Assembly: GCA_951800685.1 (NCBI GenBank)
Contig: CATOJY010000035.1
Location: forward strand, 1-35,741
Direction of reading: 5' to 3'
Length of the DNA: 35,741 bases
Origin: an uncultured Lachnospiraceae bacterium
GTDB lineage: Bacteria; Bacillota; Clostridia; Lachnospirales; Lachnospiraceae
Position 1 is the first letter of the stretch; each line of letters opens with the position of its first letter. Shown here in pieces: positions 8,582-14,509 of the stretch. Both the position numbers and the translations under genes were made by a program. The notes below the pieces were generated by a model. It saw only the letters and a program-made list of their open reading frames with translations, was not told the DNA's origin and did not search any database.

Positions 8582-9076
8582 TCAACTGCTTCTTGCTTTT
8601 CTTTTTTCTTTTTCCAGCTTATTCCGCACCCGGAGTTCCTTAAAAAAAGTCGTCAGCATCTGTGTACATTCCTCCGCCAACACTCCTCTTGTAACCTGTA
8701 CCTGATGGTTAAACTCCGACATCTCCAGAATGTTTAAGATCGAACCGCCACACCCAGCTTTCGGATTCATGCTTCCCATGACAACTTCGGTGATCCTGGC
8801 CTGCACAATTGCGCCAGCGCACATCTGGCAGGGTTCCAACGTCACATACAAAGTACATCCCTCCAGACGCCAGTCCCCCATTTTCTTACTCGCCTTATTG
8901 ATTGCTGTGATCTCCGCATGGGCGAGAGTATTCTTGTCTGTATTGCGCCGGTTATATCCTCTGCCAATGATCTTATCCTGGTAAACGATCACGCAGCCGA
9001 TCGGAACCTCACCTAATACATAAGCTTTCTGCGCTTGCTTGAGCGCTGCTTTCATATATTTTTCGTTCTGTGTCAT
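8582..9076 (-). CDS. tadA: tRNA-specific adenosine deaminase
   Basis: Deaminates A34 of tRNA-Arg(ACG) to inosine. The cytidine-deaminase-fold zinc site is complete: HAEITAIN (zinc His and catalytic Glu) and PCQMCAGAI (zinc cysteines). GEVPIGCVIVYQD and the RRNTDKNTLAHAEI loop are typical of TadA. I start at 9076 (MTQNEKYMKAALKQA) because TTGAGGT lies just upstream; the frame stays open to 9133 but overlaps the divergent tRNA promoter. Length is 164 residues with a basic tail (KLEKEKRKARSS). It points away from tRNA-Ser, with the two promoters sharing the short gap. Confidence 0.95.
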   Translation of the reverse strand: MTQNEKYMKAALKQAQKAYVLGEVPIGCVIVYQDKIIGRGYNRRNTDKNTLAHAEITAINKASKKMGDWRLEGCTLYVTLEPCQMCAGAIVQARITEVVMGSMNPKAGCGGSILNILEMSEFNHQVQVTRGVLAEECTQMLTTFFKELRVRNKLEKEKRKARSS

Positions 9077-9119
9077 AGATACCTCAAATAAAAAAGTTCC
9101 TAAAAAATGAATGAAATAG

Positions 9120-9148
9120 TAGACAATCACCAAAATTCAAATTATAAT
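9120..9148 (+). promoter_or_regulatory. Promoter of tRNA-Ser
   Basis: -35 TAGACA (9120-9125), a 17-bp spacer and a perfect -10 TATAAT (9143-9148). Transcription would begin at about 9155, a few bases before the mature tRNA 5' end. Confidence 0.75.
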
Positions 9149-9159
9149 GCTATTCATAT

Positions 9160-9245
9160 GGAGTTGTATCGAAGTGGTCATAACGGGGCGCACTCGAAAT
9201 GCGTTAGCCCTCCGGGGCACGAGGGTTCGAATCCCTCCAACTCCG
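9160..9245 (+). tRNA. tRNA-Ser, anticodon CGA
   Basis: The full cloverleaf can be folded by eye. The acceptor GGAGTTG (9160-9166) pairs with CAACTCC (9238-9244), with discriminator G at 9245, as expected for serine. The anticodon stem GCGCA/TGCGT encloses the loop CTCGAAA with anticodon CGA, reading UCG. A long variable arm follows, typical of a class II tRNA. The T arm is GAGGG-TTCGAAT-CCCTC. The CCA end is not encoded. It stands alone with its own promoter and terminator. Confidence 0.95.
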
Positions 9246-9250
9246 CTCTC

Positions 9251-9279
9251 AAAACCGTCGGTTCTTCGGCGGTTTTTTT
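9251..9279 (+). terminator. Rho-independent terminator of tRNA-Ser
   Basis: ACCGTCGG-TTCT-TCGGCGGT forms an 8-bp stem including two G-U pairs and is followed by seven T residues, six bases after the tRNA. Confidence 0.85.
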
Positions 9280-9354
9280 CGTCTATAGTATATCTGTTTT
9301 CTGTCCAAAAAGCAATAAACCCCTCAAGAAGAAAATTGATGGAATAATACTCCT

Positions 9355-9420
9355 GTTAAAATCCTGCTAAATCTTTGCTAATAACTTGTTTCTATTTCGC
9401 TCAGCTTACGTTAAGAAAGC
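9355..9420 (+). promoter_or_regulatory. Array A: six phased 11-bp direct repeats (probable OmpR/PhoB-family operator)
   Basis: Six consecutive 11-base units begin at 9355, 9366, 9377, 9388, 9399 and 9410: GTTAAAATCCT, GCTAAATCTTT, GCTAATAACTT, GTTTCTATTTC, GCTCAGCTTAC, GTTAAGAAAGC. All start with G; units 1, 2, 3 and 6 share GYTAA, and units 4 and 5 are weak. OmpR/PhoB-type winged-helix regulators bind tandem sites with 11-bp spacing on one DNA face. The same core, spacing and unit number recur in array B (10164-10229) beside a KdpE-type regulator gene. Array A points at the 47-codon gene at 9501 and ends 33 bp before a TATAAT box. Confidence 0.6.
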
Positions 9421-9430
9421 TTCTTATCTA

Positions 9431-9459
9431 TTTTCCCGTCCCTTCTTATTCTTTATAAT
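9431..9459 (+). promoter_or_regulatory. Activator-type promoter of the 47-codon microprotein gene
   Basis: The -10 is a perfect TATAAT (9454-9459). The -35 position 17 bp upstream (9431-9436, TTTTCC) is poor. A good -10 with a poor -35 beneath a repeat array is what one expects of a promoter that needs a bound activator. Confidence 0.5.
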
Positions 9460-9500
9460 AACCATACGAAAACTTATCAGGAAAGAGAGGACAATATCCT

Positions 9501-9644
9501 ATGAGCATTGGAATGATGATTATCTGCGTGGTAGGCGGTCTGGCAGGTGCGCTCAGCACAGCTTATCTCTTGATCAGCTTCCCGGCTATTATCGCATGGA
9601 AAATCTACCGTCATTTTAAATTCGGCTATACGCTGTTCGAATAA
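9501..9644 (+). CDS. 47-residue single-span membrane microprotein
   Basis: ATG at 9501 with GAGAGGA 9 nt upstream, stop at 9642-9644. The product starts MSIGMMIICVVGGLAGALS, continues with a hydrophobic stretch to about residue 33 (AYLLISFPAIIAWK), and ends in a basic then aromatic tail (IYRHFKFGYTLFE). It is thus one long membrane span or a kinked helix, with a cytoplasmic positively charged end predicted. I do not recognise the family. A promoter-like TATAAT, the repeat array upstream and a bidirectional terminator downstream make a complete transcription unit, which argues for a real gene despite its size. The regulator gene beside it suggests a link to ion homeostasis; that is inference. 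Confidence 0.65.
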   Translation: MSIGMMIICVVGGLAGALSTAYLLISFPAIIAWKIYRHFKFGYTLFE

Positions 9645-9676
9645 ACAGCGCAGCACATAATATCGCACACACATAC

Positions 9677-9730
9677 AAAGAGGGTGCCGCAAAATCATCA
9701 AATCAGATGTTCGAGCGGCACCCTCTTTTC
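9677..9730. terminator. Bidirectional terminator between convergent microprotein genes
   Basis: A perfect 14-bp stem, AAAGAGGGTGCCGC with GCGGCACCCTCTTT, surrounds a 24-nt loop. T runs on one side and A runs on the other allow termination from both strands. It separates the + strand 47-codon gene from the - strand 29-codon gene. Confidence 0.8.
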
Positions 9731-9769
9731 TATAGTTCTCCCTTTTACACACAGCATATTTATCATCCT

Positions 9770-9859
9770 TCATGATCTGTTACTGATGATAGAATAAATC
9801 AGGCATCCACCCAACGCTGCAAACACGACTCCTACAATCAAAATCTCTACGATTCCCAT
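9770..9859 (-). CDS. 29-residue KdpF-like membrane microprotein
   Basis: ATG at 9859, stop at 9770-9772; an AGGGGGTG site lies about 10 nt upstream. The product begins MGIVEILIVGVVFAALGGC and ends LIYSIISNRS: one membrane span with a short polar tail. KdpF of E. coli is also 29 residues and has a similar pattern (a hydrophobic run, LG, then YLVYALIN against CLIYSIIS here). KdpF stabilises the KdpABC potassium pump. No kdpA, kdpB or kdpC is present in this window, so a strict KdpF role is doubtful. It lies downstream of the 27-codon gene and probably shares its transcript. Short hydrophobic peptides can match by chance; confidence is moderate. Confidence 0.6.
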   Translation of the reverse strand: MGIVEILIVGVVFAALGGCLIYSIISNRS

Positions 9860-9929
9860 TCTATATGTGCACCCCCTTTACCTCTACAGTCGGCTACCAA
9901 AACATAATCGTTTTCCTTTACCCTACTGC

Positions 9930-10013
9930 CTACTTGTGTTCATACCAGATTCCACCAAAAAACCCGACTACTACGAGTATAATTGATACAATTGACCACC
10001 CATCCATCTGCAT
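9930..10013 (-). CDS. 27-residue single-span membrane microprotein
   Basis: ATG at 10013 with a consensus GGAGGA 7 nt upstream, stop at 9930-9932. The product runs MQMDGWSIVSIILVVVGFF and ends GGIWYEHK: an acidic N-terminal turn, one membrane span, and a Trp-Tyr-Glu-His-Lys tail. The strong ribosome binding site, the correct topology, and position first in a transcript that starts beneath array B all support expression. The family is unrecognised. Together with the 29-residue protein 70 nt downstream it forms a two-gene micro-operon divergent from the KdpD/KdpE-like pair. Confidence 0.65.
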   Translation of the reverse strand: MQMDGWSIVSIILVVVGFFGGIWYEHK

Positions 10014-10124
10014 TCTGACTTCCTCCCGTTTTGCCGCTTGCCTCTGCAAGACGAAATTGTGCTGTTCGAAAGACATCTTAGAATCTGCGCGCTATTCTTT
10101 ATGTACTTGCACATTTTTTCTTCT

Positions 10125-10153
10125 ATACTAGCATACGCCTATATGCTTTTACA
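10125..10153 (-). promoter_or_regulatory. Predicted promoter of the 27/29-codon micro-operon
   Basis: On the minus strand, TGTAAA (10148-10153), 17 bp, then TAGTAT (10125-10130). TATGCT at 10130-10135 is an alternative -10. The -35 is poor, again suggesting activation from array B, which ends 13 bp upstream of it. The remaining bases to 10014 are untranslated leader. Confidence 0.4.
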
Positions 10154-10163
10154 GCTTTGCGCC

Positions 10164-10229
10164 TTCTTTTTAACGTGTTTTTAGCATTTTCTTGATATTG
10201 TCTTATCGGTTTCTTAGCGTCTTTTTAAC
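10164..10229 (-). promoter_or_regulatory. Array B: six phased 11-bp direct repeats (probable operator of the adjacent response regulator)
   Basis: Read on the minus strand, six uninterrupted 11-base units: GTTAAAAAGAC, GCTAAGAAACC, GATAAGACAAT, ATCAAGAAAAT, GCTAAAAACAC, GTTAAAAAGAA. The consensus is GYTAARAA. Units 1, 2, 5 and 6 match fully; unit 3 has one or two changes and unit 4 is degenerate. The exact 11-bp period over 66 bp is the layout bound by OmpR/PhoB/KdpE-type regulators, one monomer per repeat. It lies between the divergent micro-operon (start 10013) and the sensor kinase gene (start 10325), so it can serve both. Its polarity faces the micro-operon. Confidence 0.72.
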
Positions 10230-10324
10230 AGTTGTTCCTGTTTTTCTTTTCAGAGAAATAGGGTATACTTGTGTGACAGACACTTGCGCGTCTAAATTCG
10301 GGTTATCCAGGAGTATCAGCCTAT

Positions 10325-11398
10325 ATGTCCACTACTATAAAAAACTGCCTTATCACAGTCTCCGGACTGACAGCCGCTACAATAGCTGCTTTTCTATTCT
10401 ACCGCTATGTTTCAGGGAATTCTGGGAATATTTCCTTGATCTATATCCTCGCGCTTGTGACGATCGTCCGCTTTACGGACGGCTATCTGCCAGGAATGAT
10501 TGCTTCTGTAATCGCTGTCATCTGTGTAAATTATCTGTTCACTTATCCCTACTTCGAGTTGAACTTTACGCTGTCCGGCTATCCCGTCTCTTTCCTAGGC
10601 ATGTTCGGCGTTACATTTCTTACAAGCACTATGACCGCCAACATGAAGGAACAAGCCCGGACGATCGCTGAGAAAGATAAGCTTCTCTCAGAGACTGAAA
10701 AGGAAAAAATGCGCGCCAATCTACTGCGTGCCGTATCTCATGATCTCCGCACTCCTCTGACTAGCATCATTGGCGCCAGTTCCTCCTATCTGGAAAACCG
10801 CAGCCTGCTGCCAGAGGAGGAAAAAATCGCAATCATGACCCATATACACGAAGATGCCAACTGGCTGCTCAATATGGTTGAAAATCTTCTCACAGTAACC
10901 CGCATCCACGACCAGTCCTCCACTGTCAAGAAGACTGATGAGTCCGTTGAGGAGATCGTATCTGCCGCTATCCTGCGCCTGAAAAAAAGGCTGCCGGAGG
11001 CTGCTGTCAATGTAACTGTGCCTGACGAACTGCTCATCATACCTATGGATGCCATTCTCATCGAGCAGGTTCTGATTAACCTTCTGGAAAATGCCATTAT
11101 ACACTCACAGAGCAAAGAACCTATCCTGTGTTATGTAGACGACGACAGCACTACCGTAACTTTTCATGTCAAGGACTATGGGATTGGGATTGACCCAGAA
11201 CGGTTAGAAAATATTTTTGACGGGAATTCCTATATCGGCAACAAAGTGTCCGACTCCAACAAAGGTATGGGAATCGGACTCTCTATCTGCAAGACTATAC
11301 TCACTGCCCATGGCGGGATCATCAATGCCAGAAATCACACACAAGGAGCAGAATTTTATTTTACACTGCCTAAAGGAGAGGCACATTATGAATCTTAA
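10325..11398 (+). CDS. Truncated KdpD-type sensor histidine kinase (DUF4118 membrane module)
   Basis: A 357-residue kinase. Residues 1-105 hold about four membrane spans resembling the KdpD DUF4118 module. A short linker leads to the HisKA domain with LRAVSHDLRTPLTSI (phospho-acceptor His139), then HATPase_c with N-box LLENAIIH (Asn256), G1 DYGIGID and G2 GMGIGLSICK. Classical KdpD also has about 400 cytoplasmic N-terminal residues (KdpD and Usp domains) that bind c-di-AMP in Firmicutes; they are absent here, so signal sensing must differ. CAGGAG lies 11 nt before the ATG. A TATACT box (10264-10269) may be its -10, without a good -35. It overlaps the regulator gene by 11 nt. Confidence 0.88.
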   Translation: MSTTIKNCLITVSGLTAATIAAFLFYRYVSGNSGNISLIYILALVTIVRFTDGYLPGMIASVIAVICVNYLFTYPYFELNFTLSGYPVSFLGMFGVTFLTSTMTANMKEQARTIAEKDKLLSETEKEKMRANLLRAVSHDLRTPLTSIIGASSSYLENRSLLPEEEKIAIMTHIHEDANWLLNMVENLLTVTRIHDQSSTVKKTDESVEEIVSAAILRLKKRLPEAAVNVTVPDELLIIPMDAILIEQVLINLLENAIIHSQSKEPILCYVDDDSTTVTFHVKDYGIGIDPERLENIFDGNSYIGNKVSDSNKGMGIGLSICKTILTAHGGIINARNHTQGAEFYFTLPKGEAHYES

Positions 11399-12098
11399 AC
11401 ATGAAATATTGTTGATCGAAGATGAACGCAACATCTGCAATTTCATTATGACAACGCTGCGTACACACGACTACAAGGCCACTTCTGTAGGCAATGCCTC
11501 AGGTGGTCTGTCTATTGCAGCCTCTGGCTGCCCCGACCTAATCCTGTTAGATCTGGGGCTTCCTGATATGGACGGCATCGATGTAATCCGCAATATCAGG
11601 GAATGGAGTAATGTCCCCATTATCGTCATCTCTGCCAGAACACAAGAAGCCGAGAAAGTAGAGGCGCTAGACGCCGGCGCCGACGACTACATTACCAAAC
11701 CATTTGGCACCTCAGAACTTATGGCGCGCATCCGGACTGCCCTGCGCCGTTCTACTTTAAGCGGAGCGATATCGGTACCCACAGAGAACCGGTATGAAGC
11801 GAAAGATCTGGTGATCGATTACAACAAGCATATTGTCACGGTAAATGGCACTATCGTCCATTTTACCCAGATAGAATATAAGATTCTGACTTTTCTGGCA
11901 CGTAATGCAGGCAAGGTCATCACCTATGATACGCTGATCACCCATGTCTGGGGTCCTTTTGCAGACAGCAATAACCGCATTTTGCGCGTCAATATGGCAA
12001 ACATACGGCGGAAAATGGAACAGAATCCAGCAGACCCGCAATATATCTTCACAGAGATTGGAATTGGTTACCGGATGATTGATAATGAAAATCTATAA
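11388..12098 (+). CDS. KdpE-like OmpR/PhoB-family response regulator
   Basis: A 236-residue regulator. The receiver domain has the acidic pair (IEDE, 11-13), phospho-acceptor Asp55 in LILLDLGLPDMDG, and the conserved Lys104 in YITKPFG. The C-terminal winged-helix domain (about 135-230) ends in LRVNMANIRRKMEQNP and the GIGYRM wing. The ATG at 11388 lies within the kinase gene's last codons with AAAGGAGAGG just upstream, giving tight coupling. Similarity in the receiver and wing is closest to KdpE as I remember it. Proteins of this fold bind 11-bp direct repeats, as found at 9355-9420 and 10164-10229. No potassium-transporter gene lies in the window. Confidence 0.9.
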   Translation: MNLKHEILLIEDERNICNFIMTTLRTHDYKATSVGNASGGLSIAASGCPDLILLDLGLPDMDGIDVIRNIREWSNVPIIVISARTQEAEKVEALDAGADDYITKPFGTSELMARIRTALRRSTLSGAISVPTENRYEAKDLVIDYNKHIVTVNGTIVHFTQIEYKILTFLARNAGKVITYDTLITHVWGPFADSNNRILRVNMANIRRKMEQNPADPQYIFTEIGIGYRMIDNENL

Positions 12099-12121
12099 TA
12101 GAAAAATACAATCTTATAACA

Positions 12122-12150
12122 TTGACAAATACGTCAAAAAACAGTATACT
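12122..12150 (+). promoter_or_regulatory. Consensus promoter of the SRP RNA gene
   Basis: A perfect -35 TTGACA (12122-12127), a 17-bp spacer and -10 TATACT (12145-12150). Transcription should start near 12157, at the 5' end of the SRP RNA. Confidence 0.9.
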
Positions 12151-12156
12151 GATAAG

Positions 12157-12420
12157 ACCGTGCAGCCGGGGCGTTAGCGGTGTCCTGTACCCACAATCCG
12201 CTCTAGTGGGGGTGATGCTTTATCGAGGGTGTACGCTTGTATAGCTGCCCTTTATAAGTGGCGTTGAAGTTTGGGTCTTACGCAATGGAAATCCATGAAC
12301 CGTGTCAGGGTGGGAACACAGCAGCACTAAGTGGAATCTTTCATGTGCCGTGAGGGTGCCTGGCGGAGTTAACTGTAAAGGTAACGTGTATGGGTTAAAC
12401 TCGACATAAAGCGCACGGTT
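12157..12420 (+). ncRNA. ffs: Signal recognition particle RNA (large, Gram-positive type with Alu domain)
   Basis: About 264 nt, close to the 271 nt of B. subtilis scRNA. Hallmarks in order: 5' ACCGTGC, the Alu-domain region GCGTTAGCGGTGTCCTGTAC and CAATCCGCT, then the Ffh-binding helix 8 (GTCAGG, GGAA tetraloop, CAGCAGCACTAAGTGG), the return strand CATGTGCCGTGAGGGTGCC, and the 3' end GCACGGT, which pairs with the 5' end. It joins Ffh to target signal-peptide-bearing ribosomes to the membrane. In Bacillus this gene lies between tadA and dnaX; here the kinase island and tRNA-Ser separate it from them. Confidence 0.95.
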
Positions 12421-12435
12421 TTAACGTGCGCTTTT
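12408..12435 (+). terminator. Terminator of the SRP RNA gene, overlapping the mature 3' end
   Basis: AAAGCGCACG-GTTTTAA-CGTGCGCTTT is a 10-bp stem ending in T residues. The left arm contains part of the 3' strand (GCACGGT) that pairs with the RNA 5' end after processing, so terminator and mature fold are mutually exclusive. Read from the other side it may also end the convergent gene at 12455. Confidence 0.85.
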
Positions 12436-12454
12436 CTTATTCCTTGATTCAGTT

Positions 12455-14377
12455 TTAGATTTCTGCCTGCTCAGCACGGGCCATTTTCTTTGTTTTCTTG
12501 CTGCGGTACATATTTTCATTTGCTTTTTGTACGAGTTCACTCAGATCAATATTCGCTGAATCTTCCTCCAGCCAGTAACCAACACTCGCACACAACGGAC
12601 ATGGTCTGATACTTACCATGTTATAGTAGTCGATCGCTGTCTGGATCCGCATAATATGCTTTTGGATTTGCTCCTCATCGCACCCTGTTTTCAGGATCAC
12701 AAATTCATCTGATCCAAGACGCTCCATAATTTCTTCCGGCGCCAGCGTCTGCTCCATTGCAAAAGACATCGCTTTCACCAGAACATCCCCTTCCTCGTGC
12801 CCATAAGAAATATTAACCTCTTTCAGCTCATCGATATCTGCAAAAATAACTCCTACCGTTTTTCCTTCCTTATGCGCCTCTTCCATTATCCGACCTGCCT
12901 TATCGCGAAATGCTTTCCCGCTATACACGCCAGTGAGCTCATCGTATGCCCAGCCATGACTGAGTCGTTTGGCCATTGCTGCCATAATGTCATGTCTTCT
13001 GATCGTCTCCAACGCATTATCCAGATTCAGCATAAATGTCTGAGAAAACTGATCATCGATCGCCGCGCGATAGTTACCCGTCACACAATATCCAAAGCAA
13101 TAATTCTGGAAGTGCAGCGGCATAACAACGCAAAGAGAACTTTTGTTCTTTATCTTACATTCTTGCGGTAGTAGTTCACTCTTATGGAAATGCCCATAGC
13201 TGGTGATCTCTCCGTCCTCATATGCGAAAGGAATCCATATTTGGTCACTATAAGTCGATGTATCTCTTAAAGGTCCCTCTCCTTCTGTGATCCTTCTGAT
13301 CTCATCCTGGTATTCATCTGCGTCACTGCACATGCACAGATAAAAATATTTGGTTCCCATATATCGTATATGCTGCTCTAAACAGTCCAGAAACTCATTA
13401 AAATCCGCCACCCCTGTAAACTCTGCGAAAGTATTATTGAGAATTTCCAGATTTCTCTGCGAATTGATATAGCCTCTAATATATTTTTCCTGCAACTCTA
13501 CTCCACTATTCCCGTACTCCGTTTCACATCCACAGGACTCTGCAAAAACAGGCTGCCCCTGTATCACTGTATACTGCTCTGTCTTTTCCCCCCGCAGGGC
13601 CGCCAAAATCTTTGTATACGCCACATTACCGGCCTCATACTCCCCCCTGCGCACTGTCGTCAGACAAGGATGGTTATATTTCGCAATACTGCTGTCATCG
13701 TATCCTGTGACGATAATGTCTTCCGGTACTCTATAGCCAGCCGTCTTAAGCGTCAACACTGCCCCTACGGCCATCTCATCATTGGCCGCTATAATAGCAT
13801 CCGGCAGGCTGCGCGCTTCACTTAAAAATTTACTGGTCGCCTTCATACCACTTTCAAAGCTGTAATCTCCATAATAAATATGTTCTTTATCCCAGCCCAG
13901 CCTGTTGACCGCCATCGTATCCTGGTATGCCTTCAAACGCATATTCGCCACATCACTATTTGACGGACCTGATATAAAATAAATATTCCCTGCATGATGC
14001 TTCGTAATAAGGTGCTGCGTAATCTCGGTGATCCCTATGGTATTTTCCATCTCTACGTGCATAAATTCCGGATTATTGGCACTCAGATCTACACAGGGTA
14101 CGTCTGCCTCTTTGATCTTATTCACAATATAATCCACAATCTCCGGATCATGGATCGTGTCACTGCTTAAGATAACCCCATCGTACTGCGCGAAATCCGG
14201 TAATTTGAAAATGTTATATTCTCCATCACTATAATTAGTTAGATCCTCATAATGACCACCATCGCAGATAAACACACAAACATTCGTCTGGTCTAAAAGC
14301 GCTTTATCCAAAATACCATTGATAACCCGTTTTTGGGAATCAAATCCCACATTCCCGATTAGAACTGCAATTCTCAT
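12455..14377 (-). CDS. LacI-type sensor domain fused to a degenerate GGDEF domain
   Basis: Start at 14377 (MRIAVLIGNVGFDSQKRVIN) with GAGGG upstream; 640 residues. Residues 1-290 are a Peripla_BP_3/LacI-family ligand-binding module without the DNA-binding helix-turn-helix and without a signal peptide, so a cytoplasmic sensor (SLPDAIIAANDEMAVGAV, IIVTGYDDSSIAKYNHPCLT). A linker of about 190 residues follows, then a GGDEF domain (ELTGVYSGKAFRDKAGRI, FADIDELKEVNISYGHEEGD). The active-site loop is RLGSDEF instead of GGDEF, and no RxxD inhibitory site precedes it. Some GSDEF proteins are active, others act as GTP or c-di-GMP sensors. The ligand is probably a sugar or nucleoside, by family only. 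It converges on the SRP RNA gene. Confidence 0.85.
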   Translation of the reverse strand: MRIAVLIGNVGFDSQKRVINGILDKALLDQTNVCVFICDGGHYEDLTNYSDGEYNIFKLPDFAQYDGVILSSDTIHDPEIVDYIVNKIKEADVPCVDLSANNPEFMHVEMENTIGITEITQHLITKHHAGNIYFISGPSNSDVANMRLKAYQDTMAVNRLGWDKEHIYYGDYSFESGMKATSKFLSEARSLPDAIIAANDEMAVGAVLTLKTAGYRVPEDIIVTGYDDSSIAKYNHPCLTTVRRGEYEAGNVAYTKILAALRGEKTEQYTVIQGQPVFAESCGCETEYGNSGVELQEKYIRGYINSQRNLEILNNTFAEFTGVADFNEFLDCLEQHIRYMGTKYFYLCMCSDADEYQDEIRRITEGEGPLRDTSTYSDQIWIPFAYEDGEITSYGHFHKSELLPQECKIKNKSSLCVVMPLHFQNYCFGYCVTGNYRAAIDDQFSQTFMLNLDNALETIRRHDIMAAMAKRLSHGWAYDELTGVYSGKAFRDKAGRIMEEAHKEGKTVGVIFADIDELKEVNISYGHEEGDVLVKAMSFAMEQTLAPEEIMERLGSDEFVILKTGCDEEQIQKHIMRIQTAIDYYNMVSIRPCPLCASVGYWLEEDSANIDLSELVQKANENMYRSKKTKKMARAEQAEI

Positions 14378-14509
14378 TTTTCTTCCCTCTTTGTACCCTG
14401 ACAACTTTTGTAACAGTTTCTCTATATAGATGCATCCATGCACTTCTATAGCATTTCTCTTGTTTCTCAGTATACCATAGATTCCCTCTGCATACTATCT
14501 CTTTTGTAA

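Noticed and set aside
9160..9245. tRNA-Ser as an attachment site for an integrated element
   Set aside because: No integrase, no repeated tRNA 3' end downstream, and neighbouring genes have ordinary composition.
10014..10163. Additional small gene between the 27-codon gene and array B
   Set aside because: No start codon with a ribosome binding site; the stretch fits promoter and leader.
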